Of a stretch of DNA of 64,000 nt, positions 24,412-32,300 are shown piece by piece. The DNA is from a virus. The notes beneath the pieces were generated by a model. It did no database searches, was not told the DNA's origin, and worked only from the letters and a program-made list of their open reading frames with translations. The stretch covers positions 1 through 64,000 of IMG/VR virus record IMGVR_UViG_3300044691_000274; one strand, 5' to 3'. The position numbers were made by a program, and so were the translations under genes. Each line of letters opens with the position of its first letter. Position 1 is the first letter of the stretch.

Positions 24412-24819
24412 ATGACGCATTTTGCTAGGGTTCCACCGGCGCGCGCGGCGCGCATGGTCAAGGACTCGAACTTCTTCTCGGGCGACCAAGGCGGGGCGGA
24501 CGCAGGCGCGGCCGGGCAGTCGATGCCAGCATACCCCCAGCCGTCGCCGGCCAGCCACATGAACGAGATCGCCGATCGCCACGATCGCGAGTCCGACCTG
24601 CACAGCAACATCTCGAACCAGACCGCGATGGCCAATATGCCCAAGCGATCGAACGAGCATCAGCAGATCGCTGACCAGCACAAGCTTGCGGCGGGCCACT
24701 ACCGCGCGGCGGCCAACTCCCTCGGAAACGGGGCCGACAAGGCAGCGGCGGCACCCCATCTCAAGCAAGCGCGCGCGTGCGCTGGACAAGCTGGCGAATT
24801 GAGCAAATGTGGGAACTGA
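24412..24819 (+). CDS. Hypothetical head-region protein (MTHF leader)
   Basis: 135 residues (MTHFARVPPARAARMVKDSN). His/Asn-rich helical centre (HMNEIADRHDRESDLHSNIS) and a second helical stretch (IADQHKLAAGHYRAAANSLG), resembling the protein at 23920 in its repeated helical bundle pattern. It is preceded and followed by dyads and starts with the same MTHF leader as the next gene. No family recognised. Confidence 0.65.
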   Translation: MTHFARVPPARAARMVKDSNFFSGDQGGADAGAAGQSMPAYPQPSPASHMNEIADRHDRESDLHSNISNQTAMANMPKRSNEHQQIADQHKLAAGHYRAAANSLGNGADKAAAAPHLKQARACAGQAGELSKCGN

Positions 24820-24853
24820 AAGTAACGGGACGCAGGCGCCTGCATGGCTAAAG

Positions 24854-24867
24854 TGCAAGTGCTTGCA
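24854..24867. repeat. TGCA-N6-TGCA dyad, spacer agtgct
   Basis: Exact dyad 12 bases upstream of ATG 24880. If translation began at ATG 24844 the dyad would be read as VQVLA. Confidence 0.75.
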
Positions 24868-24879
24868 GCGGAGACGACC

Positions 24880-25104
24880 ATGACCCACTTCACACGGATG
24901 GAAAAGGGCGATCAGCCCCGCGATGCCGACGGCAAGTTCGGCTCAGGCGGCGGGGAAGGACCCCGTGCTGAGGACAAGTTCAATAAAGGCCAGAAGGTCA
25001 AGACCCGCTACGGCGAGACAAAAACCGTCGCGAGCGTCAACCACCCGATGGTTACGACGACCGACGGCAGCGATTACCACCACACGAAGGTTTTCGCGAG
25101 CTAA
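24880..25104 (+). CDS. Small head-region protein with RDADGKFGSGGG motif
   Basis: 74 residues from ATG 24880 (MTHFTRMEKGDQPRDADGKF); ATG 24844 is an alternative that would place the dyad inside the coding region. The RD-x-x-GKF-GGG motif is common at N-termini of phage head proteins. The second half (NKGQKVKTRYGETKTVASVN) looks like a small beta-barrel. The leader matches that of the preceding gene, suggesting duplication. Confidence 0.65.
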   Translation: MTHFTRMEKGDQPRDADGKFGSGGGEGPRAEDKFNKGQKVKTRYGETKTVASVNHPMVTTTDGSDYHHTKVFAS

Positions 25105-25106
25105 CG

Positions 25107-27035
25107 GTGAAGATCGAACCCAAAGCCTTCCTCGCCATTGAGCGGTCAATGGCCGCAGCCATGCACGCCGAGTGGGACCGTCTGGCGTCCTCGGTGTTCG
25201 TGAAGCTGCGTGAGAAGCTTGAGGCCAAGGATTGGGCCGGCGCGGAGACGCTCGCCAATGAGCTGACGCTCAAAGGTGTGGTTCAATCCGTCCGGCCCAA
25301 GCTCGAAGAACTGGCGACCTCCGCCTTGCTCTTCGGCGCCCACCGGGTGACGGGGGACGTCTCCACGACCAAGTTCACCAAGGGCAAGGTCATCCCCAAG
25401 GAGCTGCACACGGCGATCGACCAGCTGGAGCACGCGATCGAGCACGACGCCTCCGATTTCGTCCGCAAGCAGCTGCACGGCAAGATCGCAGCCATGAAGG
25501 TGGCGGACCCCCGCGCGCACATGCAGAAGGACTCGATCTACGACGAGCCCTCCAAGCGACCGGACCGGCAGACCGACGAGGAATATCCTCCGGAGCCTGA
25601 CGAGGACGGCGAGACGGCGCGCGCGCAGGAGAAGCTCTACGGCCAGGCAGGCTACGCGGCGAAGGACGACCTGTCGACCGAACAGCTGGCAGAGACCGGG
25701 GGCCTCCTAGAGCCCGAGCAGTCCGAAAAATCCCGCAAACTTCGGACAAAGAAGTCAGTCGTTGAGACGCTCTACGTCTACCGGCCGCTGAAGAACGCCG
25801 AGCAAGTGATCGCTTGGGCGAAGGGCCAGGGGTTCGAGACCTGCCTGCAGCCGGACGACATGCACGTCACGATTTGCTACAGCAAGACCCCCGTGGACTG
25901 GACCCTCTTCGATCCGGACCCGAGCGTCCTAATCGTCTCGCCCGCGTTCGACCGCGACGTCCTGCAGTTCGGCAAGGCGGCGGTGCTGACGTTTCACTCG
26001 GACGCGCTGTTGGCCCGCCACGAGCACTTCGAGGCGGTCGGCGGTGCCAGCTACGATTTCGACGAATATAAGCCGCACGTCACGCTCAGCTGGAAAGACT
26101 GGGTCCCGGTGGACTCCACCTATCACGGCCCGCTCGTGTTCGGCCCGGAGGTGTTCGAGAAGATCGAGGACGACTGGGCGGCCGACATCGTCGAGAAGGC
26201 CGAGATCGACCTGATCTCCCAGCTCAACGACGCGGTCCAGAACGGCGGCAAGGTGGCGATCGACCTCGGCGCCAGCATGACCACCTCCCGCCTGGTCTCG
26301 CTCGGCTTCCTCTCGCAAGCGCAGGCGTCCGGCCACTCGAAGTATCGGGTGGACGAGGTGCTCGACGACAAGACCTGCCCGGTCTGCATGCAGATGAACG
26401 GCATGGAGTTCGACGTCGATCAGCAATATGGCCGCACGCTCCAGGCCCTGGGCACCAGCGATCCGGCCGAGCTAGCCTCTATCGCGCCTTGGCCCGAACT
26501 GGCCGACGTGCTGGGTGTGGACGCGGATGAGCTGCAGGGCAACGGCTACGGCGCGCCGCCATACCATCCGTTCTGCCGGGGCATGATGGAACTCGTCGAG
26601 GACGGCGACGTGCAGTTGACTGCGCCAGGCGTAGGAGGTTTCGGTGGGGACGAAGACGACTTGGGTGGAGCGGCCGTCGACATCGGGGCCGGGGCAGCCG
26701 GGCATGGAGGGAACGAGTGGAACGATGACGATGTCCAACAATTGGGTTGGGATCGTTTCGAAGTCACCGATCCCCACGTATTCGCAGACATTGATGCAGC
26801 GTTTGAGGAAGGGGACTACGACCAAGCGCAAGAGATGATCGAGGCGTGGAAGTCCAAGGCGGTGGCGAAGGAAGACATCACCGAAGGCCCCAACGTCCCG
26901 AAGAAAAAGAGGCGCGCGCAGACGCCGGCCGGAGACGCCCAGGACTACGACGACATCCAACAAGACAGCTCGAACGTCTCCTTTGACTCCGGTGTTTCCA
27001 ACGACATGAACGCTCCGCTGGACCGCGACGCCTAA
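25107..27035 (+). CDS. Head morphogenesis protein with inserted 2H phosphoesterase domain
   Basis: 642 residues from GTG 25107. The flanking parts fit Mu gpF-like head morphogenesis proteins: helical N-terminus, then LISQLNDAVQNGG, DDKTCPVCMQMNG near 420-435 and PPYHPFCRGMMELV near 480. Between about residues 210 and 355 lies a different domain: LYVYRPLKNAEQVIAWAK, then DMHVTICYS (His253, Thr255) and YKPHVTLSW (His324, Thr326). Two H-x-T motifs are the hallmark of 2H phosphoesterases (LigT, CPDases, anti-CBASS Acb1). It may cleave 2'-5' or cyclic nucleotide bonds and, if packaged, be delivered with the virion. The C-terminal 110 residues are acidic and low-complexity. Confidence 0.85.
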   Translation: MKIEPKAFLAIERSMAAAMHAEWDRLASSVFVKLREKLEAKDWAGAETLANELTLKGVVQSVRPKLEELATSALLFGAHRVTGDVSTTKFTKGKVIPKELHTAIDQLEHAIEHDASDFVRKQLHGKIAAMKVADPRAHMQKDSIYDEPSKRPDRQTDEEYPPEPDEDGETARAQEKLYGQAGYAAKDDLSTEQLAETGGLLEPEQSEKSRKLRTKKSVVETLYVYRPLKNAEQVIAWAKGQGFETCLQPDDMHVTICYSKTPVDWTLFDPDPSVLIVSPAFDRDVLQFGKAAVLTFHSDALLARHEHFEAVGGASYDFDEYKPHVTLSWKDWVPVDSTYHGPLVFGPEVFEKIEDDWAADIVEKAEIDLISQLNDAVQNGGKVAIDLGASMTTSRLVSLGFLSQAQASGHSKYRVDEVLDDKTCPVCMQMNGMEFDVDQQYGRTLQALGTSDPAELASIAPWPELADVLGVDADELQGNGYGAPPYHPFCRGMMELVEDGDVQLTAPGVGGFGGDEDDLGGAAVDIGAGAAGHGGNEWNDDDVQQLGWDRFEVTDPHVFADIDAAFEEGDYDQAQEMIEAWKSKAVAKEDITEGPNVPKKKRRAQTPAGDAQDYDDIQQDSSNVSFDSGVSNDMNAPLDRDA

Positions 27036-27041
27036 ACTACG

Positions 27042-27064
27042 CTTGGCTCGCGTTCTGCGCCAAG
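27042..27064 (+). other. Conserved hairpin, copy 1
   Basis: Six-pair stem CTTGGC/GCCAAG around the 11-base loop TCGCGTTCTGC, seven bases after the stop at 27035. A second copy at 33465 has almost the same loop and a compensating stem pair. No T tract follows, so it is not a classical terminator. Confidence 0.6.
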
Positions 27065-27067
27065 GTG

Positions 27068-27081
27068 TGCAATTACTTGCA
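27068..27081. repeat. TGCA-N6-TGCA dyad, spacer attact
   Basis: Exact dyad just after hairpin copy 1, first of two in the 131-base gap before the protease gene. Confidence 0.82.
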
Positions 27082-27126
27082 CGCGCCTGTTGCCCCCCTC
27101 GCTTCGATGTGTCACGTCTCTTCGTG

Positions 27127-27140
27127 TGCAGTTATTTGCA
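27127..27140. repeat. TGCA-N6-TGCA dyad, spacer gttatt
   Basis: Second exact dyad of the gap, 26 bases upstream of GTG 27167. Confidence 0.82.
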
Positions 27141-27166
27141 CGTGAGGTGATCTGGGGTTCGGACAA

Positions 27167-27811
27167 GTGACTGTGACTGCCCAATTGGTGAAAACCCGGA
27201 AGGCGATCACGGTCCAGGACGCGGTCCAGATCAAGAAGCTCGATCGTGAGGAGCAAGTCGTATTCGGCGAAGTGTACGCGCCAGGTTTTCCGGACTCGCA
27301 GGGCGACTTCATGTCACCCGACGAAATCAAGAAGATGGCCTACAACTTCATGCGTAAGGGGGCGTTGTCGAACATCGACACGAACCACACGCAGACGCCA
27401 AACGGCTCCTACGTGGTCGAAAGCTTCATCGCACGTGACGATGACCCTGTCTTTATTCCGGGTAGCTGGGTCTTGGGCGTCAAAGTCCCTGACCAGGGCG
27501 TCTGGCAGATGGTGAAGTCTGGAGAGCTGAACGGCTTTTCGCTTGATGGGTTCGGGGTCCGCACGGACTCGGTGTTCTCAGTCGAAATGCCCGAGCTGCT
27601 CAAAGGAGAGACCACCGAGGTCTCGGACCATAGCCACGTGTTCACAGTCAAGTTCGACCGCGCGGGCAACTTCCTGGGTGGGACGACTGATCCGGGGCGA
27701 GACGGACACGTGCATAAGATTGCACGAGGCACGGCGACTGAGCGAGCGGGCGTTCCCGCGCACAGCCACCGGTTCTCGTTCGTAGAGGGTGTTCTCAATG
27801 CCTCGTCTTGA
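27167..27811 (+). CDS. XkdF-like prohead protease
   Basis: 214 residues from GTG 27167. The first 130 residues match the XkdF-type putative serine protease family: QVVFGEVYAPGFPDSQGDFMS, the IDTNHTQ segment and SWVLGVKVPDQGVWQMVKSGELNGFSLDG. Its usual role is maturation cleavage of scaffold and capsid during head assembly. The His-rich tail (DHSHVF, GHVHKI, AHSHRF) may bind metal. It overlaps the following scaffold-like gene by 14 bases. The catalytic residues are inferred from family, not proven here. Confidence 0.85.
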   Translation: MTVTAQLVKTRKAITVQDAVQIKKLDREEQVVFGEVYAPGFPDSQGDFMSPDEIKKMAYNFMRKGALSNIDTNHTQTPNGSYVVESFIARDDDPVFIPGSWVLGVKVPDQGVWQMVKSGELNGFSLDGFGVRTDSVFSVEMPELLKGETTEVSDHSHVFTVKFDRAGNFLGGTTDPGRDGHVHKIARGTATERAGVPAHSHRFSFVEGVLNASS

Positions 27812-29417
27812 CCTGAAGGCCACAGAGCTGACGAACACGGACGTCGACTTCGTTGCTTTCGTTAAGCACGGAGCCAACCGAATTCCGTTCCGCATCACAA
27901 AGTCAGAGGACGAACCCATGGACCTTTACTCTCTCGGCCGGCGCTTCCTGAACAAGGCGGACCTGGTCCCCACCGTCGTCGCGATCATCAGCAAGTCTGA
28001 AGTCGCCCCCGAGGTCCTGAAGGTGCTCCTCCCCGGCGCGCTGAAGAAGTCCGAGCAGGACGGCATGTTCACGTTCGTCGCGGAAGGCGCCAAGAGCGAA
28101 GGCGGAGTCCTCGTCAAGCTGGACGAGAGCCTGGCCGTCATCATCACCAATTCCAACCTCCGCAAGGCGTTCCCCGCTTCCGAGTCGGTCAACGGCTTCG
28201 GCGCCGCGCGCGCTGAGCATGACTTCCTCGTGGCGGACGCCATCGCGAAGGCAGAGACCCCGGCGCTCGCCCGCGACGCTATCGCGAAGGCAGGCGAAGC
28301 TTTTGCGGCTCACGTCGAGCTGCTCGCGGCGGTCCTCCCGGCCAACATCTTCAAGGCTGAGCAGCTCCTCAAGATCGGCTCTGGCAACGCAGAAGGCGCG
28401 GCCGGCACCAACCAGGAGACCGGCGACGGCCTCGGCGACAAGGCCAACGGCAAGGCCAACGGCAAGGCCAAGAAGTCCTCGGACGGCAAGACCCTCTCCG
28501 ATGAGGGCGATCCCGGCGCGAAGGACCCGCTGATGCCCGGCGCAGACGCAGGCAAAGGCCCACAGCGCGCCGCCAAGGCCGATGCAGGCAAGAATGGCAC
28601 CGGAGCTGGCGTCGAACTCGGCGCGGGCACGGGGACCAACCCCAACGCCACGGACGACGACGAGGACGAAGAGATCAATGCGGCCCCCGGCGAGCGCGTG
28701 TCGGGAGACAATTCCGGCCTCCCCGCCAAGGTGAACGCCAAGAAGGCCGCGATCGCAGCTGCCATGCTTGCCCTCACCAAGGCGACCGAGATGGAAGACG
28801 ACGACTCGACCAACGGCGCCCAGAGCGACGTTCCGGCCAAGGTCAAGGCGCCGACCACCAAGGATGCCAACCTCGCTGAGGTCCGCACGGTCGGAGCCAG
28901 CGGCGAAGGCGCGCGCCAGGCTGCGGCCGACAGCAAGCTCGACCATCGAGACACCGTCACGGACGAAGTTGGGGCCGATGGCCTCAGCAAGCCCAAGGGC
29001 GCGACCCTAAGCACTGAAGGCGTCCCGGCCAAGCTTTTGGCCCCGACGACCAAGAACGACGGCGACGCCGACATCGGCAAGGACGGGAAGGGCAAAACTC
29101 TCCCCGAAGCCCAATCCGGTGCCGGCGCGCAGGAGAAGGACGTTCAGACCCTCAAGTCTGAGACGGCCATCATGGTCGCAATCCAGGCGCTCGCTAAGAG
29201 CGTCCAGGAGAGCGTTGCCGGCGTGACCAAGTCTGTCTCTGATCTGTCCGTGAGGGTGGATGAGGTGACCGGCATGGCGAAGAAGACCGACGCGGCCCTC
29301 AACGGGACCGTGTTCGCGGAGAGCGGAGACGATCGTCAAACTTGGGCGAAGACCACCAAGTCCGACGGAGCCCCGCCGCTTCTCGACACGGGCTATGGCC
29401 GTCGCAGGACCGCGTAA
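27798..29417 (+). CDS. Scaffold-like protein
   Basis: 539 residues from ATG 27798. Residues 1-190 look structured (VDFVAFVKHGANRIPFRI, DLYSLGRRFLNKADLVPTVV); residues 200-430 are low-complexity Gly/Ala/Lys/Asp (KANGKANGKAKKSSDGKTLS, PAKVKAPTTK repeats); the end is a coiled coil (VQESVAGVTKSVSDLSVRVDEV). Placement between protease and major capsid protein fits an internal scaffolding protein. The N-terminus resembles a second XkdF-associated domain; this is a weak impression. Confidence 0.7.
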   Translation: MPRLDLKATELTNTDVDFVAFVKHGANRIPFRITKSEDEPMDLYSLGRRFLNKADLVPTVVAIISKSEVAPEVLKVLLPGALKKSEQDGMFTFVAEGAKSEGGVLVKLDESLAVIITNSNLRKAFPASESVNGFGAARAEHDFLVADAIAKAETPALARDAIAKAGEAFAAHVELLAAVLPANIFKAEQLLKIGSGNAEGAAGTNQETGDGLGDKANGKANGKAKKSSDGKTLSDEGDPGAKDPLMPGADAGKGPQRAAKADAGKNGTGAGVELGAGTGTNPNATDDDEDEEINAAPGERVSGDNSGLPAKVNAKKAAIAAAMLALTKATEMEDDDSTNGAQSDVPAKVKAPTTKDANLAEVRTVGASGEGARQAAADSKLDHRDTVTDEVGADGLSKPKGATLSTEGVPAKLLAPTTKNDGDADIGKDGKGKTLPEAQSGAGAQEKDVQTLKSETAIMVAIQALAKSVQESVAGVTKSVSDLSVRVDEVTGMAKKTDAALNGTVFAESGDDRQTWAKTTKSDGAPPLLDTGYGRRRTA

Positions 29418-29445
29418 AAAGCGGATTTTTTAACCAGGAACCGAG

Positions 29446-29459
29446 TGCAGTTGTCTGCA
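29446..29459. repeat. TGCA-N6-TGCA dyad, spacer gttgtc
   Basis: Exact dyad (GTGCAGTTGTCTGCAC) between scaffold-like and capsid genes, only 14 bases before the capsid ATG. The distance is too short for a leadered promoter with the dyad at -35. Confidence 0.82.
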
Positions 29460-29473
29460 CGATAGGAGATGAT

Positions 29474-30466
29474 ATGTCTAGCAACGGAAGCCTGCTCCGC
29501 AAGGCCGACCTCGCCATCGCGGACCTAGCCACCAACGGTGGTGAACTCAACCCCGAACAGGGCGCCGCGTTCATTCGCGTGCTCATCAAGCAGCCGACGC
29601 TGATCCGCGTTTGCCGCGTGGTCGAGATGATTTCGCCCGAGCGCAAGATCAACAAGATCGGCTTCGGAGCGCGTATCCTTCGCGCCGCGACGTCGGGCGT
29701 TGCTCTGGCGGCCAACGACGGCACGCTCGGCACCCGCGCCAAGCCCACGACCAGCCAAATCCAGCTCAACACGAAAGAGCAGATCGCTGAAGTGCGCATC
29801 CCGTACGACGTGATGGAAGACAACATCGAGCGTGCGACGACCGCCGGCAACGAACTGCCGAACACCGGTCCGGCCGGCCTCCGCCAGACGATCATCGACC
29901 TGATCGCCGAGCGCGCTGCGTTGGACATGGAAGAGCTGGGCCTCCTGTCGAACCTGGGCTACACCAACGGCGCCGACGCGGGCGACCAGGCGTTCCTCAG
30001 CCAGTTCGCTGGTTGGCTGAACAACGGCTTGACCAACGGCAACGTCTTCGACGCGGCCGGGCAGTCGATCAACAAGTCGATTTTCAAGCAGGGCTTGAAG
30101 ACGATGCCGTCGCAGTATCAGCGCAACAAGGCCGCTCTCAACCACTTCGTCTCCGTGAACAACGAGACCGAGTATCGGGACACCTTGGCTGATCGCGGCA
30201 CGGCGCTCGGCGACCAGATGACCCAGGGCACGACTTCGACGTTTGCCTTCGGTTCGCCGGTCGTTCCGGTCGCTCTCATGCCCGAGAGCAACGGCCTCTA
30301 CACGGACCCTGCCAACCTGATCTTCGGCATCCAGCGCCAGGTCTCGATGGAGTTCGACAAGGACATCACTGCCCGCGTCTACATCATCGTCCTGACCGCC
30401 CGCGTTGCCTTCCAGATCGAGGAAGCTACGGCGCTCGTCGCGTACGAGAACATTCAGACGATCTAA
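29474..30466 (+). CDS. Major capsid protein (HK97 fold)
   Basis: 330 residues from ATG 29474 with AGGAG upstream. It begins with a helical arm (LLRKADLAIADLATNGGELN) and contains EQIAEVRIPYDVMEDNIE, LIAERAALDMEELGLLSN, then a C-terminal IFGIQRQVSMEFDKDITARVYIIVLTARVAFQIEE, the strand-rich P-domain style ending seen in HK97-fold capsids of this portal class. Position after protease and scaffold, and own terminator downstream, support it. Confidence 0.88.
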   Translation: MSSNGSLLRKADLAIADLATNGGELNPEQGAAFIRVLIKQPTLIRVCRVVEMISPERKINKIGFGARILRAATSGVALAANDGTLGTRAKPTTSQIQLNTKEQIAEVRIPYDVMEDNIERATTAGNELPNTGPAGLRQTIIDLIAERAALDMEELGLLSNLGYTNGADAGDQAFLSQFAGWLNNGLTNGNVFDAAGQSINKSIFKQGLKTMPSQYQRNKAALNHFVSVNNETEYRDTLADRGTALGDQMTQGTTSTFAFGSPVVPVALMPESNGLYTDPANLIFGIQRQVSMEFDKDITARVYIIVLTARVAFQIEEATALVAYENIQTI

Positions 30467-30475
30467 ACGAACCGT

Positions 30476-30489
30476 TGCAATTAACTGCA
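30476..30489. repeat. TGCA-N6-TGCA dyad, spacer attaac
   Basis: Exact dyad between the capsid stop and the terminator. TAGGCT lies 17 bases after TTGCAA of the left half, but those bases also form the terminator stem. Confidence 0.8.
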
Positions 30490-30493
30490 TAGC

Positions 30494-30523
30494 GGGGTAG
30501 GCTTTCGGGCCTGCCCCTTTTTT
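30494..30523 (+). terminator. Intrinsic terminator after the capsid gene
   Basis: A nine-pair stem GGGGTAGGC/GCCTGCCCC with a short loop and six T residues. The strongest terminator in the window. Its right arm and T tract are repeated at 30915-30930 on the other side of the HNH gene. Confidence 0.88.
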
Positions 30524-30536
30524 ATATGGTGCCACC

Positions 30537-30881
30537 GTGAGCGCGCGACGAAAGCCTGAACCAGGAACGGTTCGCGGCCTGTGCGTCAACCGCTGCGGGC
30601 GCCTGCAGATGAGTCGTGGCGACGGCAGGTTTCGGGCAGAGTGCCCAGCCTGTCATTCGCGTGCGTACGGGATCGAGCGTAATCCGGACACCAGGCACAC
30701 GGCGGGCTACCGGAAGCATAAGAAATTGATCTGCGCGGGATGCGGGTTCGAGCCGGTGCATAGGTGCCAGCTGGACGTACACCACAAAGACGGGAACCAC
30801 GAAAACGACGATCCGGGCAATCTGGAGACATTGTGCGCGAATTGTCATCGCCTGGTCAGTTGGAAGCAGAAGTGCAGTTGA
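30537..30881 (+). CDS. HNH endonuclease with CxxC zinc pairs
   Basis: 114 residues from GTG 30537. Two zinc-ribbon-like pairs (CPACHS, CAGCGF) precede an HNH core DVHHKDGNHENDDPGNLETLCANCHR. This type differs from the EndoVII-like genes at 8007, 13511 and 49624. It is inserted between the capsid gene and the connector genes, with dyads at both ends and a 16-bp direct repeat flanking it, consistent with a mobile homing-type gene. Confidence 0.88.
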   Translation: MSARRKPEPGTVRGLCVNRCGRLQMSRGDGRFRAECPACHSRAYGIERNPDTRHTAGYRKHKKLICAGCGFEPVHRCQLDVHHKDGNHENDDPGNLETLCANCHRLVSWKQKCS

Positions 30882-30886
30882 TTGCA
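30873..30886. repeat. TGCA-N6-TGCA dyad, spacer gttgat
   Basis: Exact dyad over the last codons and stop of the HNH gene. TTGACG starts two bases after it (30888), with TAAATG 16 bases further on, a possible promoter for the gene at 30964. Confidence 0.8.
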
Positions 30887-30914
30887 TTTGACGAGTGGTG
30901 TAGGGTCCGTAAAT

Positions 30915-30930
30915 GGGCCTGCCCCTTTTT
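30915..30930 (+). repeat. Direct repeat of terminator arm (GGGCCTGCCCCTTTTT)
   Basis: Sixteen bases identical to 30507-30522, 408 bases upstream, so the HNH gene is flanked by direct repeats. The copy keeps the T tract but not the full left stem arm; GCCCC can instead pair with GGGGC at 30937-30941. Confidence 0.7.
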
Positions 30931-30963
30931 CGTCAGGGGCCGCTCTCGACAAAGGAGTGTCGC

Positions 30964-31152
30964 GTGACATCGAAAGTGACAGTTGAGGCGGACGGAAGTC
31001 TTCCTATCCGGGTGACCGAGAAGACGTTGGCGTATCCGTTCGTCGTGAGCGAGATCGCACACGTCTTGAAGCCGGGCGAGAGCCGGGTGTTCCACGTCCA
31101 CTCCGGCATGGACCTCGACGTCCACGAAGTCGCATCCACGGACGATGTGTGA
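30964..31152 (+). CDS. Small head-region protein
   Basis: 62 residues from GTG 30964, with AAAGGAGTG upstream. Beta-rich (VTVEADGSLPIRVTEKTLAY, GESRVFHVHSGMDLDVHEVA), possibly a small decoration or jelly-roll-like protein. It lies between the capsid/HNH block and the connectors. No family recognised. Confidence 0.65.
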   Translation: MTSKVTVEADGSLPIRVTEKTLAYPFVVSEIAHVLKPGESRVFHVHSGMDLDVHEVASTDDV

Positions 31153-31162
31153 GGAGCACCAA

Positions 31163-31624
31163 ATGGAAGTAGTTCTGCACGGCCCGGCCCGCCTGAACAA
31201 GCACGGTCACGTCTTCAACAAGGGCGTCCGGACACCGGTCAAGCCCAACCCTGCGCTGGAGCACGCGTTGCTTAGCGACGACCGGTTCGAGATTTTCGGC
31301 GAGCCCTCGGGCGAAGTCGACGCGGTCAACAGCCCGGCTCGGCGCCTCGACATGATCGAGGAAGCGATCGGCTTGCTTGAGCCGGACGACGGAAATTTCG
31401 ACGAAGCCACCGGCAAGGCCAATATCAAGGTCCTCAGCGAACGCACCGGCATCGCTGTCACAGAAGAAGAGCGTGACGCCGCCATGCGCCGGAGCGCCGT
31501 GCGTGACGACAAGCCCGCTCTCACGCCGATCACGACCGCCGACGTTGCGCAGGCCAAGCTCGATCGCGTCAAGCGCACGAACCTGCACTTCACTCGCCCT
31601 CCCGCCAACTCGGTGGACATGTAA
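31163..31624 (+). CDS. Hypothetical head-region protein
   Basis: 153 residues from ATG 31163; GGAGCACC upstream rules out the in-frame ATG 31145. The N-terminus MEVVLHGPARLNKHGHVFNK looks structured, the rest is acidic and helical. It overlaps the connector gene by one base. Possibly a minor head protein; no family recognised. Confidence 0.7.
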   Translation: MEVVLHGPARLNKHGHVFNKGVRTPVKPNPALEHALLSDDRFEIFGEPSGEVDAVNSPARRLDMIEEAIGLLEPDDGNFDEATGKANIKVLSERTGIAVTEEERDAAMRRSAVRDDKPALTPITTADVAQAKLDRVKRTNLHFTRPPANSVDM

Positions 31625-32292
31625 TGCTCCTCGCTCAAGTCTCCGACATCCTGAGTGACCTCGGCTTCGACGCTATGACCGACATCACGTTTGCAGCAGT
31701 GCAGGCGCTTGATGCGGCCGAGCAACAGCTGGCGGCTGCAATGGATACGGAGTTTGAGCAGGGGACGTTCACCGACACCTTCTTCGTGACAGAGCCCCGC
31801 TATCGGCAGGGCCGCGTCTTCCAAACAGAGTTCAGGCTCAATCGCGCGTTCGTGACGAGCCTGACCTCAATCTACGCGAACAGCAGCATCGACGCGCTCT
31901 ACGGCACGGCCTCACCCCTCGGATCGTGGAGCAACCCCGTCGTCGGGACGCCCACCCCCGACACGACTCCGGACCTGTCTGCGTTCGTCACGCTCGAAGC
32001 TGAGAAGGGAGTCATCCGGGACATCCGGAACCCCTACCGCAACCAATATGTCCAGATCACGTACACCGCCGGCTTTCCGGTGGACCCCAGCTTGCCGAAC
32101 AGCTACCTCATCAGCGCTGTGCCGACGTGGCTGCAGCAGGCCGCTAAGATCGCGGCAATGATCGCCCTCTCCGACAGCCCGTCGCTGACCGAGGCGGATA
32201 TCAAGGTCGACACCAAGCTGCTCGGCCTCACCCTCAACTCGCTGCTCGGCCGCAAAATGCGGTACGCACCGATGTCGATCCTGCCCATCTGA
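31624..32292 (+). CDS. Head-tail connector-like protein
   Basis: 222 residues. Helical start (LLAQVSDILSDLGF, FAAVQALDAAEQQLAAAMD), then a beta-rich domain (FQTEFRLNRAFVTSLTSIYA, YVQITYTAGFPVDPSLP), then a helical end. This arrangement and position downstream of the capsid fit gp6/YqbG-like connectors that join the portal to the tail. Assignment rests on order and composition. Confidence 0.6.
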   Translation: MLLAQVSDILSDLGFDAMTDITFAAVQALDAAEQQLAAAMDTEFEQGTFTDTFFVTEPRYRQGRVFQTEFRLNRAFVTSLTSIYANSSIDALYGTASPLGSWSNPVVGTPTPDTTPDLSAFVTLEAEKGVIRDIRNPYRNQYVQITYTAGFPVDPSLPNSYLISAVPTWLQQAAKIAAMIALSDSPSLTEADIKVDTKLLGLTLNSLLGRKMRYAPMSILPI

Positions 32293-32300
32293 GGGCAGCC

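Noticed and set aside
27711-27724. TGCA-taagat-TGCA in the protease gene
   Set aside because: It is an exact arm match but its left spacer half breaks the RNY rule and it lies deep in coding sequence over a His-rich motif; probably the one expected chance occurrence.
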